A stretch of 64,000 nt of DNA from Paenibacillus prosopidis (GTDB lineage Bacteria; Bacillota; Bacilli; Paenibacillales; Paenibacillaceae). A program made the position numbers and the translations under genes. The notes below the pieces were generated by a model that was given only the letters and a program-made list of their open reading frames with translations, was not told the DNA's origin and searched no databases. This document shows positions 27,319 to 35,042 of this stretch, piece by piece. The stretch lies in contig NZ_QPJD01000001.1 in NCBI RefSeq assembly GCF_003337375.1, positions 124,001 to 188,000 of the forward strand, in the 5' to 3' direction. How positions within the stretch are numbered: position 1 is the stretch's first letter; each line of letters begins with the position of its first letter.

Positions 27319-27364
27319 AAAAACACATGATGGCAGGTTTTCGGCTGCTGTCATGTGTTTTTTT
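27319..27364 (+). terminator. Terminator of the DJ-1 gene
   Basis: AAAACACATGA / TCATGTGTTTT with an inner GCAG/CTGC helix and a T-run. Confidence 0.85.
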
Positions 27365-27413
27365 GTATAAATTTGCTTGCACCTATATGTGCCCGTTCTC
27401 GAGTCGGGTGTGG

Positions 27414-28091
27414 TTATCTTTTTAGAGCGGCAAAGACGGCAAACCCATTGTGTTTATATATGCAGTCCGCATCTGAAAAACCAGCTTCCTTTAGCCATTC
27501 AAGCTGATCATGTACTGTAGCGTTATGGTCGATTTTTCTTCGTACAATGGAGGCTTCAATTGCCTCGGCGGCCAGCCCGCTCTGCCGTATGGCGTTTTCC
27601 CATTGCGTCATATAATAGTTGTCGATAAAGGGCGTTGTTCCAGCTGCCTGATCCACATTGATAAAAGTGCCTCCTTCGATTAACAGGTCATGTACCTTGC
27701 GAAATAGTGTTTTTTTATCAGGATGAGGCAGGTGATGGATAGACAAGGAGGAAATGACAGCGTCATATTGCTGTGTGAACGGATAGGCAGCGTAGTCGGC
27801 CGTAATATAGTTCACAGCTTGATCATCACCGAACCTGCGGCGCGCTTCCTTCAGCATTTCTACGCTCAAGTCTATTAAAGTTAGCGTTGCTTTCGGATAT
27901 TTGCTGCGTATGAACGAGGAGAAAAGTCCGGTTCCGGCACCTAAGTCCAAAATATGCGGCGCATCATTGTCACAGTTGACCCAAGCAGCTGCCATCCCGT
28001 AAAAATCATCAAAGCAAGGGATCAGCTGACGGCGCTGACGGTCGTAATCCCGGGCAACGGCATCAAATTGTTTTTTCACGAAATCACTCAT
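27414..28091 (-). CDS. Class I SAM-dependent methyltransferase
   Basis: 225 residues; the ATG follows GAGGAGGC. The Rossmann-type SAM site reads HILDLGAGTGLFSSFI (motif I), LIDLSVEMLKEA (acidic end of strand 2), NYITADYAAYPF and YDAVISSLSIHHL (motif IV). The last third (GTFINVDQAAG...) is typical for ubiquinone/menaquinone biosynthesis-like and Tam-like small-molecule methyltransferases. The substrate is unknown. It is preceded by an A/T-rich region with an operator-like inverted repeat, and converges with the DJ-1 gene. Confidence 0.82.
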   Translation of the reverse strand: MSDFVKKQFDAVARDYDRQRRQLIPCFDDFYGMAAAWVNCDNDAPHILDLGAGTGLFSSFIRSKYPKATLTLIDLSVEMLKEARRRFGDDQAVNYITADYAAYPFTQQYDAVISSLSIHHLPHPDKKTLFRKVHDLLIEGGTFINVDQAAGTTPFIDNYYMTQWENAIRQSGLAAEAIEASIVRRKIDHNATVHDQLEWLKEAGFSDADCIYKHNGFAVFAALKR

Positions 28092-28138
28092 GCAAATGCC
28101 TCCTCGGTAGGAATTAGTTTGTATATTACATGTACTTT

Positions 28139-28178
28139 CCTATAAACAGAAATATATAAAGTGTATATAGTTTATAGG
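28139..28178. promoter_or_regulatory. Inverted repeat upstream of methyltransferase
   Basis: CCTATAAAC (28139-28147) and GTTTATAGG (28170-28178) flank an A/T-rich stretch with TATAT motifs, 48 bases before the methyltransferase start. It may hold the promoter and an operator of that gene. Confidence 0.4.
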
Positions 28179-28232
28179 TATATACTATCAAGCTAAACTA
28201 CTCCTATAACCCACCATGGGCTGGCGCGGCCA

Positions 28233-28316
28233 ATGAGGTTCGGGACGGCCGGCTCAGGCGAAGAAGTATTCATTGATCCTGAAGGCATCCCCGTAACGAC
28301 AACAAGGGACGTCTAG
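28233..28316 (+). other. Short coding-like fragment of unknown origin
   Basis: An open stretch reading FGTAGSGEEVFIDPEGIPV and then a few residues to a stop looks protein-like but has no ribosome-binding site and is only about 30 codons long. It is probably a gene remnant. The rest of 28190-28540 shows no gene. Confidence 0.25.
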
Positions 28317-28394
28317 ATGCTCTGAAACGCGGCCATTATATATGAAATATCATATAGAAAATTCCCTGGGCTGGCTAAAGTGAAAAATCTATGT

Positions 28395-28632
28395 GAAAAA
28401 TCGTATATAATTTGTCTTTTTGCATGAATCCCGCCAATTATGTTCGAAAAATCGTATATATTTATGGATCGGGCTTTTAGAAGAAGCGACGAAGGTATTG
28501 GCCCTAGTACGACTTAAGGTGGGGGTTAATTGATGCTTACAAAGCACCCACTCCGGACTGACGCGCCAAATAAGGTGTAAAAAAAGCACTTAAAGTGCCC
28601 ACTCCGGACTGACGCGCCATATGAGGTGTAAA
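28395..28632. repeat. Two pairs of direct repeats, each spaced 51 bases
   Basis: GAAAAATCGTATATA occurs at 28395 and 28446. A 35-base unit starting CCCACTCCGGACTGACGCG occurs at 28547 and 28598 with two mismatches, and GCACTTAAAGTGC lies between the copies. Both pairs have the same 51-base offset although their sequences differ. Confidence 0.6.
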
Positions 28633-28844
28633 TATGCAAAAATGCACCTGCTAGAGCATGGTATAACGGATAAAAAATCAGCTTAAATATACATGCTGTT
28701 AATGAATGTTATGGTTAAAAGAATAATGCCCGAGCTGCTGTTTTTCGATTGTGCGGCGGCAAACGATCATTAGTTGAAAAAGGAGAAAAATGGGTATTGT
28801 GCTCCTTAACGTTTAATGTTATCATTGGTGAAATTTTAAAAACG

Positions 28845-29321
28845 GTGCTGTCAAAGGGGGAACCCCAAATCATAAATTCAATTGAGAGCAGACTAGAGCA
28901 GCTAGGCATTGTACTCCCGGCGGCAAGCGATCCGGCAGCAAAATATGCGAACTGCGTTATCGTAAATGGCTTATTATTTGTTTCGGGAAAGGGACCTTCC
29001 GGACATCCAAAGGGGAAGCTTGGTCAGGACTTCACAACCGAAGAGGGTTATCATTATGCAAAGCTGGCAGGTATTGAAGTGCTTGCCGTGCTGAAGGATG
29101 CGCTGGGATCACTCGATCTTGTCAAAAGAGTTGTAAAAGTGCAGGGCTATGTAAATGCGGTACCGGAATTTGAAGAGCATCATAAAGTATTAAACGGGTT
29201 TTCGGATTTTATGCTGGAGGTTTTCGGCGAGAAGGGCCAGCATGCCAGGTCGGTGCTGGGCGCCAATTCGCTGAGAGACAATCTTCCGGTTATCGTGGAT
29301 TCGATATTTCAAGTTGAATAG
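28845..29321 (+). CDS. RidA-like (YjgF family) protein
   Basis: About 150-158 residues. The frame holds a RidA/YjgF domain of the longer SO_1404-like subgroup: SIESRLEQLGIVLP, YANCVIVNGLLFVSGKGP, GYHYAKLAGIEVLAVLKDALGSLDLVKRVVKVQGYVNA and the closing HARSVLGANSLRDNLPVIVDSIFQVE. The conserved Arg of HARSV would hold a carboxylate. RidA proteins hydrolyse reactive enamines/imines from PLP enzymes. The start is unclear. The best SD, AAAGGGGG at 28853-28860, precedes in-frame ATC (28869) and ATA (28872) but no ATG; an upstream in-frame GTG at 28845 is used here. The next gene is a T-box-controlled PLP aminotransferase, a fitting partner. Confidence 0.75.
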   Translation: MLSKGEPQIINSIESRLEQLGIVLPAASDPAAKYANCVIVNGLLFVSGKGPSGHPKGKLGQDFTTEEGYHYAKLAGIEVLAVLKDALGSLDLVKRVVKVQGYVNAVPEFEEHHKVLNGFSDFMLEVFGEKGQHARSVLGANSLRDNLPVIVDSIFQVE

Positions 29322-29580
29322 CTTTACATTCGATGACGAGAAAGAGTACGTTAAACGCCTGATCGAACAGAGAGTTGGGGCAGCTGAAAACCAATGTTCG
29401 GGCGTTAGCGGAAAGCCATCTCCGAGAAGCGGGCTGAATATAAAGTAAGCTCTGCCGCATTTCCAGCGTTAACAGGAACACATATTGATTGATATGTGGG
29501 CGGAGTGTCACGCGCAGGCGTGAAACTAGGGTGGTAACACGGGTGAAGACTCGTCCCTTTACAGGGGCGGGTCTTTTTTG
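29320..29580 (+). ncRNA. T-box leader (tRNA-sensing) before the aminotransferase gene
   Basis: The canonical T-box AGGGTGGTAACACGGG (29528-29543) is followed by a terminator (AGACTCGTCCC / GGGGCGGGTCT, 29547-29574, then T6). The antiterminator forms by pairing AGGG/CCCT and CGGGT/ACTCG around the TGGT bulge, which would bind tRNA ending ACCA, so discriminator A. Stem I closes with AGCTTTAC (29320) and GTAAGC(T) (29445-29451). Its AGAGTA, AGAGAG and CTCCGAG...CTGAA elements are recognisable. The specifier after CTGAA is either TAT (Tyr, 29439-29441) or ATA (Ile, 29440-29442). The leader starts inside the RidA-like stop codon region. Confidence 0.88.
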
Positions 29581-29606
29581 TTTTCACAAAAAAGGGAGGA
29601 AAGGCT

Positions 29607-30794
29607 ATGAAACCACTATCCATGAATGAATTGATATCGCCAATCGTGAGGGAAATACCGCCTTCTGGCATCCGTAAATTTTTTAGCTTAGCCGAAGGCA
29701 ACAAGGACATCATTTCTCTTGGCGTAGGGGAACCGGACTTCGTCACGCCGGAGCATGTTAGGGCGGCATGCGTACGTGCGTTAGAGCTCGGCAGAACGAC
29801 TTATACGCCAAACGCAGGGCTGATCGAGCTGAGAGAAGAGATTGCCAGTTATTTATATAACGGCTTTCAAGTGAAATACGAGCCCTCGAATGAAGTGATC
29901 GTTACCGTCGGAGGAAGCGAGGCGATTGATCTTGCGCTGCGGACATTGATTACGGCTGGCGATGAAATTCTGGTATCTGTCCCCAGCTATATTGCTTACT
30001 CTCCGATTGCCCAGCTGAATGGCGGGAAGGTAGTAGAGGTCGAAACGTTCGCCAAGGATCAATTCAAGCTGACGGCTGAAGCCTTGAGAAAGCAAATAAC
30101 ACCGCGCTCCAAGGTGCTTATTATCAATTATCCGAATAATCCAACAGGTGCCATTATGACACATGACGACTGGCTGTCGATTGCTCAGATTATCGAGGAA
30201 AACAACCTTATCGTTATTTCAGACGAAATTTATGCTGAGCTAACGTATGATCAAACGCATGTGAGCTTTGCCTCGCTTCCGGGAATGAAGGATCGAACGT
30301 TATTGATAAGCGGGTTTTCAAAAGCATTTGCGATGACGGGTTGGAGGATCGGGTATGCGTGCGGTCATCAGGAGCTGATCGCTGCGATGCTGAAAATTCA
30401 TCAGTACACCGTCATGTGCGCCCCTATCATCGGACAAATAGCGGCTATCGAATCGCTCAGAAACGGATTGGAAGAGAAGGATATGATGATGGAGTCGTAT
30501 GGTCAGCGTAGACGGATGTTCGTACGCGGGCTGCGCGAAATCGGGTTGCCGTGTCACGAGCCGAAGGGTGCGTTTTATGCCTTCCCGTCCATTGCGCATA
30601 CAGGGCTGGGTTCAGATGCTTTTGCGCAAAAGCTGTTGATGGATGCCGGTGTTGCAACCGTTCCGGGTCATGTGTTCGGCCGTGGAGGGGAAGGGTTTAT
30701 CCGGTGCACCTATGCATCCTCCGTTTCCAAGCTGACGGAGGCGCTGGAGCGTATGGACCGATGTTTGAAGGCTGCCGGCACTGCTGTAAAATGA
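29607..30794 (+). CDS. Fold-type I PLP aminotransferase (class I/II)
   Basis: 395 residues after AAAGGGAGGAAAGG. It carries all class I aminotransferase marks: ISLGVGEPDFVTP, TYTPNAGLIELREEIA, YPNNPTGA, SDEIYAELTYD, and the PLP lysine in SGFSKAFAMTGWRIGY; the C-terminal GEGFIRCTYASS holds the Arg for the substrate carboxylate. It resembles the PatA/AraT and Asp/Tyr groups that use 2-oxoglutarate. A T-box directly upstream implies induction when one tRNA is uncharged; tyrosine would fit an aromatic aminotransferase. Cytoplasmic. Confidence 0.88.
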   Translation: MKPLSMNELISPIVREIPPSGIRKFFSLAEGNKDIISLGVGEPDFVTPEHVRAACVRALELGRTTYTPNAGLIELREEIASYLYNGFQVKYEPSNEVIVTVGGSEAIDLALRTLITAGDEILVSVPSYIAYSPIAQLNGGKVVEVETFAKDQFKLTAEALRKQITPRSKVLIINYPNNPTGAIMTHDDWLSIAQIIEENNLIVISDEIYAELTYDQTHVSFASLPGMKDRTLLISGFSKAFAMTGWRIGYACGHQELIAAMLKIHQYTVMCAPIIGQIAAIESLRNGLEEKDMMMESYGQRRRMFVRGLREIGLPCHEPKGAFYAFPSIAHTGLGSDAFAQKLLMDAGVATVPGHVFGRGGEGFIRCTYASSVSKLTEALERMDRCLKAAGTAVK

Positions 30795-30806
30795 AAAGCT
30801 ATTTGC

Positions 30807-31937
30807 TCACCCCTCGATTGTGAATCGAAGGTCATGTGTGCAGGCAGCGGCCGCAAAGTTGAGCAATCTGGAGCCTTCTTCTGCCAGGGAGCTTTGATCA
30901 GCTTGGCTAAGCGGTTCAAATGGATGAATGGAAAGAGCAGCAGCCCCGCGGGTTTGTTCGATTTTCCATGTTCCCCGTACGAAGCCGTCGATGAGGAACG
31001 TAGAACGAATAATGCCATTAATCGTAAAAACAAGCGGTTTGTACTTTTCGTCTATAATTCGGCTGCGGTCAGCATAGGAAAGCAGCATATTGTCAAACTC
31101 AGATAAGAAGCGTGCCGGAGCTGTTGTATCGGTGTCCGGCAAAGGTGCGCCAGGCAGGTCGAACAGTTCATTGCCTTGCTCATCTGCGAAAGTGCGCAAA
31201 TGCGGCCGGAGCCGTTCTACCGTCTCGCGAAGCTTATTGAGACCGGACCAAACCTGTATGTCTTTGATCGTAGCCGGGCCGAAGGCGGCCAGGTATCGCA
31301 TAAGCAGCTCATCCAGTGCTGGTGAGGAAGCTGATGGTTGGCCTAACCAAGCCTCAGCTGAGGTATGAGCTGCTTGACCGCTTGAGCCCCAAATTCCGCG
31401 AGGCGGCACTTGGACAAGAGGGACGAAGGTGCGGACGACATTGCCAAGGGCTTTTTTAGTACAATCAGGCCATCTCTCGCTCAGAAGCTTGCCGAGTTCA
31501 TCGAAGGTGCGAGGCTGTTCCTCGACTAATACGCGACCGGCAGCAGTGATTTCTTTCAAGTCGTGTCCTATTAGTTCTTTGGCATAGGCGCTTTGCAGGC
31601 CTCTTTCTAAGACAGACTGCAGCAGGGGGCGAAGGGTCAAACAGTCGCGGGCGCTGACCATGTGAATCGTTGATCGCATAAGTGCGATTCGAACGATTTC
31701 CCTATTTTTGATAAGCTGGGATAATTGCTCCTGCTGAAAATTTTCAAGTCGCGTCCATAGGGCGAAATAAGGTGGATTAGGCGCTTGAGCTTGTATGCCG
31801 ATCAAATGCTGGATAGCATCGGTGACGGAAGCGTTCGAGCGCCGAAGCAGCATTTGCCGCTCAAGCAGTGCGCGGTTCAGCGCTTTAGGGCCAAGAACGG
31901 GTGCAGAACCTTTTCCAGCCCGCTGAGGTGTATGCAC
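30807..31937 (-). CDS. Winged-helix DNA-binding (HTH_42, YcaQ-like) protein
   Basis: 376 residues on the minus strand. The N-terminal part (LNRALLERQMLLRRSNASVTDAIQHLIGIQAQAPNPPYFALWTRL) and IVRIALMRSTIHMVSARDC are hallmarks of the HTH_42 family, which includes E. coli YcaQ (AlkX) DNA glycosylases and the AlkZ enzymes of antibiotic producers. The QAQ motif is conserved in both. The C-terminal half includes FLSEFDNMLLSYADRSRIIDEKYK and FIDGFVRGTWKIE. Biochemically proven members unhook crosslinked bases, so DNA repair is possible. No partner gene is adjacent; the end converges with the aminotransferase. Confidence 0.75.
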   Translation of the reverse strand: MHTPQRAGKGSAPVLGPKALNRALLERQMLLRRSNASVTDAIQHLIGIQAQAPNPPYFALWTRLENFQQEQLSQLIKNREIVRIALMRSTIHMVSARDCLTLRPLLQSVLERGLQSAYAKELIGHDLKEITAAGRVLVEEQPRTFDELGKLLSERWPDCTKKALGNVVRTFVPLVQVPPRGIWGSSGQAAHTSAEAWLGQPSASSPALDELLMRYLAAFGPATIKDIQVWSGLNKLRETVERLRPHLRTFADEQGNELFDLPGAPLPDTDTTAPARFLSEFDNMLLSYADRSRIIDEKYKPLVFTINGIIRSTFLIDGFVRGTWKIEQTRGAAALSIHPFEPLSQADQSSLAEEGSRLLNFAAAACTHDLRFTIEG

Positions 31938-32002
31938 GGTATATAATCCTCCTCATCTATCATTTTATTACAATTATCGTCTTGATTTTAACAGTTCAAT
32001 CT

Positions 32003-32018
32003 TGACAGCGTGGTGTCA
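32003..32018. promoter_or_regulatory. Palindrome between divergent genes
   Basis: TGACA-6-TGTCA lies between the HTH_42 gene and the Dabb gene and begins within a TTGACA -35-like box (32002). It resembles the palindrome at 26642. Confidence 0.3.
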
Positions 32019-32128
32019 GGGTTGATTTTAATTTTTAAGTTTTAAACATTCCACTCTCAGGCTTGTTTATGATATTTTTAAGCTAATGATTTTGAACTCA
32101 TATTTCAATAGAATAGGGAGCGATGTAC

Positions 32129-32440
32129 ATGTCAGCGCAGTCGAAAGATTGGATTTTGCATTCGGTTATTTTTAGCTTGAAGCACGAGAAGGGTTCGGAG
32201 GCTGAGCGACGGTTTTTGGAGGATGGACAGCGCATTTTGACGTCTATTCCTACTGTAACGAACTTTCAGGTATACAAGCAAGTAAGCGCGAAAAATGAAT
32301 ATAATTACGGCTTCTCTATGGAATTTGCGAGTCAAGCTGACTATGACGCCTATAACGAGCATCCGCTTCATGTACAGTTCGTAAACGAGCGTTGGCTGAC
32401 GGAAGTCGAGAAGTTTCTAGAAATCGACTATACCAAATAG
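32129..32440 (+). CDS. Dabb (stress-responsive alpha/beta barrel) domain protein
   Basis: Of two in-frame ATGs, 32129 is eight bases after AGGGAG and is preferred; 103 residues. The sequence WILHSVIFSLKHEKGSEAERRFLEDGQRILTSIPTVTNFQV and FSMEFASQADYDAYNEHPLHVQFVNERW is typical for ferredoxin-like Dabb dimers, with the conserved His and the YNEHPxHxxF motif. Roles range from stress response to polyketide cyclisation. It is followed at about 100 bases by eda, maybe in one transcript. Confidence 0.85.
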   Translation: MSAQSKDWILHSVIFSLKHEKGSEAERRFLEDGQRILTSIPTVTNFQVYKQVSAKNEYNYGFSMEFASQADYDAYNEHPLHVQFVNERWLTEVEKFLEIDYTK

Positions 32441-32538
32441 GACAACGATTGAAGATTTGTACGATACGGCATATAATTAGCGGTATAGACAGAACATTTT
32501 CGAACAAATATGAACAAAAATGGAAGAGGGAATAACGG

Positions 32539-33207
32539 ATGAAAAAGCTTAAAGTGCTGCAGCAGCTGGCGGAAGCGGGTGTTGTGGCGGTATTGCGCGC
32601 GGACTCGCCGGAGGAAGTAGCGGAAATGGCCCGCCGTGCGATCAAGGGCGGTATTAAAGCGATTGAAATTACGATGACGGTTCCGTTTGCGCTTCGTGCA
32701 ATCGAACAATTATCGCAGGAATATTCGAGCTCTGCTTCCCCTGATGCAGAGAACTTCGCCATTATTGGCGTCGGAACGGTGCTTGATCCGGAAACGGCAC
32801 GAGCCGCGATATTGGCGGGAGCCGAGTATGTGGTTTCGCCTGCGCTCAATCCGGATACGATTAGGCTTTGCAACCGTTATACGGTACCGATTTTGCCGGG
32901 TACGATGACGATTCAAGAGATTCAAAGCGCGCTTGAGCTTGGCGTTGATGTCGTGAAGCTTTTCCCGGGCAATCTGTATTCCCCAAGCGTTATTCCATCG
33001 ATCAAAGGCCCGCTGCCGCAGGCGAACATTATGCCGACAGGCGGCGTGTCGCTCGACAATTTGAAGGACTGGGTCAAGGCGGGCGCAGTAGCGGTCGGCA
33101 TTGGCTCAGATCTGACGAAGGATGCCGTAAAGACCGGCGACTTCTCGCTTATCGAACAGAAAGCGGCAGCTTATATCGCTGCTTACCGCGAAGCAAAAGG
33201 GCTCTAG
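32539..33207 (+). CDS. eda: KDPG/KHG aldolase (2-dehydro-3-deoxy-phosphogluconate aldolase)
   Basis: 222 residues after GGAAGAGGGA. The class I aldolase marks are present: GVVAVLRADSPEEV, IEITMTVPFAL (conserved Glu), GVGTVLDPETARAAILAGAEYVVSP, and the Schiff-base lysine in VVKLFPGN, then PTGGVSLDN. The enzyme splits 2-keto-3-deoxy-6-phosphogluconate into pyruvate and glyceraldehyde-3-phosphate, and often 4-hydroxy-2-oxoglutarate too. Between IEQL and IIGVGT there is a small insert (SSSASPDAENF). No edd or uronate gene is nearby. A terminator follows. Confidence 0.92.
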   Translation: MKKLKVLQQLAEAGVVAVLRADSPEEVAEMARRAIKGGIKAIEITMTVPFALRAIEQLSQEYSSSASPDAENFAIIGVGTVLDPETARAAILAGAEYVVSPALNPDTIRLCNRYTVPILPGTMTIQEIQSALELGVDVVKLFPGNLYSPSVIPSIKGPLPQANIMPTGGVSLDNLKDWVKAGAVAVGIGSDLTKDAVKTGDFSLIEQKAAAYIAAYREAKGL

Positions 33208-33267
33208 CAGAGAAAGAGCTCTGGGAACGCTGCAGCTTCGGTATTGAAGATGATTTCTGATACAAGG

Positions 33268-33299
33268 AAAGGCGGTCGAATCATTCGACCGCCTTTTAT
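33268..33299 (+). terminator. Terminator of eda
   Basis: Perfect 13-bp stem AAAGGCGGTCGAA / TTCGACCGCCTTT with a TCA loop and TATTTA tail. Confidence 0.88.
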
Positions 33300-33475
33300 T
33301 TAAAATATAGTATAAATTTGAACCGTCATTGTAATATTGTTTGATTTACTGTCATTTCCTTACCATACTTATTGCCGTTTACAAGCTATTCGCTTGATTC
33401 TGAGCGGGATTAGCGTTATAACAGAAACAGAGCAATGATGAGAAAAACCACTAGGTTAAAGGAGTCGTTCAATTA

Positions 33476-34861
33476 ATGGATTATCGGATTGAGAAGGACA
33501 CAATGGGAGAAATTCAGGTTCCTGCGGACAAGCTGTGGGGAGCGCAGACACAACGAAGCCTGCAAAACTTTAAAATTAGCGGAGAGCGGATGCCGATCGA
33601 GGTCGTCTATGCCATGGCTTATATCAAAAAAGCAGCCGCGCTGGCGAATGAAAAGCTTGGCGTGCTGGATTCGGCCAAAGCGGCCATCATCGGCGAAGCG
33701 GTCGATGAAATCGTAGCAGGCAAGTGGGATGAGCACTTCCCGCTCGTCGTATGGCAGACAGGCAGCGGTACGCAAACGAATATGAACGTGAACGAAGTGA
33801 TCGCGAACCGTGCGAACAGCTTGCTCACCGAACGCGGCAGCTCCGTACGCATTCACCCGAATGACGACGTCAACCGTTCGCAAAGCTCGAACGATACGTT
33901 CCCGGCAGCGATGCATATTGCGGGAGTAATCGCGCTGGAGGATCGTTTGCTTCCGGCAATCGACCTTCTGAACGGCACGCTTCGCGCTAAGGCAGAGCAA
34001 TTTAACGATCTCGTAAAAATCGGCCGCACCCATCTTCAAGACGCTACGCCGATCACGCTCGGCCAAGAGATTAGCGGCTGGTACTCCATGCTGGACAGAA
34101 CGCGGACCATGCTCGTGCAAAGCGTTGAACAGATGCGCGATCTGGCGCTTGGCGGTACGGCAGTAGGAACAGGCTTGAACGCACACCCGGACTTTGCGGT
34201 TGCGGTTGCGGCAGAAGTGACTGCTCTGACCGGCAAAACGTTCGTTACTGCGGCGAACAAATTCCACTCGCTCACAAGCCACGATCAAATCGTTTATACG
34301 CACGGTGCGATTAAAGCACTCGCGGCTGACTTGATGAAAATCGCCAACGACGTAAGATGGCTGGCCAGCGGTCCGCGCTGCGGCATCGGCGAAATCTCGA
34401 TTCCGGAGAACGAGCCGGGCAGCTCGATCATGCCGGGTAAAGTAAATCCGACGCAGAGCGAAGCGCTGACGATGGCGGTATGCCAGGTCATCGGTAACGA
34501 TACGGCCATTTCGATGGCGGCAAGCCAAGGCAACTTCGAGCTTAACGTATTCAAACCGGTCATTATTTATAACTTCCTGCAGTCGGTGGCGTTAATGGCC
34601 GATGGAATGGTATCGTTCAACGATAACTGCGCGATAGGCATTGAGCCGAACGAAGCGGCGATCAAGCGCAACCTTGACCAATCGCTCATGCTCGTAACGG
34701 CGCTGAATCCGCATATCGGCTACGAAAATGCGGCTGCCATCGCGAAAAATGCCCACAAAAAAGGACTGACGCTGAAGGAGTCGGCTATTGCGAGCGGCTT
34801 GCTTACTTCGGAGCAATTCGACGAATTTGTCCGTCCGGAAAACATGATTGGCAAACGATAA
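33476..34861 (+). CDS. fumC: Fumarate hydratase class II
   Basis: 461 residues, the usual length for FumC/CitG, after TAAAGGAG. It has the superfamily signature [13 protein letters not shown] with the catalytic loop Ser, the [14 protein letters not shown] motif, [12 protein letters not shown], and [16 protein letters not shown] with the catalytic His. Tetramers interconvert fumarate and L-malate in the TCA cycle without iron. It is monocistronic, between two terminators. Confidence 0.96.
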   Translation: MDYRIEKDTMGEIQVPADKLWGAQTQRSLQNFKISGERMPIEVVYAMAYIKKAAALANEKLGVLDSAKAAIIGEAVDEIVAGKWDEHFPLVVWQTGSGTQTNMNVNEVIANRANSLLTERGSSVRIHPNDDVNRSQSSNDTFPAAMHIAGVIALEDRLLPAIDLLNGTLRAKAEQFNDLVKIGRTHLQDATPITLGQEISGWYSMLDRTRTMLVQSVEQMRDLALGGTAVGTGLNAHPDFAVAVAAEVTALTGKTFVTAANKFHSLTSHDQIVYTHGAIKALAADLMKIANDVRWLASGPRCGIGEISIPENEPGSSIMPGKVNPTQSEALTMAVCQVIGNDTAISMAASQGNFELNVFKPVIIYNFLQSVALMADGMVSFNDNCAIGIEPNEAAIKRNLDQSLMLVTALNPHIGYENAAAIAKNAHKKGLTLKESAIASGLLTSEQFDEFVRPENMIGKR

Positions 34862-34881
34862 TAAATAAGCTTGGAAAAAAG

Positions 34882-34920
34882 GGGCTGGCGCCCGTCAATG
34901 ACGATGCGCCGGCCCTTAAT
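34882..34920 (+). terminator. Terminator of fumC
   Basis: GGGCTGGCGC / GCGCCGGCCC stem with TTAAT tail, 20 bases after the stop. Confidence 0.7.
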
Positions 34921-34972
34921 ATTTAGCTGGCGGCTGCCGGAAAGGAAAGTTTATTTATACTTATTTTTTCCG

Positions 34973-35001
34973 TTGACGAGAATTCCGCTGTGCACTAAAG
35001 T
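34973..35001 (+). promoter_or_regulatory. Likely promoter of the ABC exporter operon
   Basis: TTGACG, 17 bases, TAAAGT, 41 bases before the first exporter gene. Confidence 0.45.
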
Positions 35002-35042
35002 TATGTTTTACCAATAATTTAGCGTACCGGGAGGGCTGTACC

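Noticed and set aside
28395..28632. Possible CRISPR array
   Set aside because: Only two copies of each unit, no regular spacers and no cas genes.
28790..28816. Eight-codon frame MGIVLLNV behind AAGGAG
   Set aside because: SD to ATG is only four bases and the peptide has no regulatory codons; it may be chance, although it precedes the RidA-like gene.
33473..34528. 351-codon open frame on the minus strand inside fumC
   Set aside because: It is antisense to a clear fumC, has no SD and an Arg/His-rich composition typical of shadow frames.
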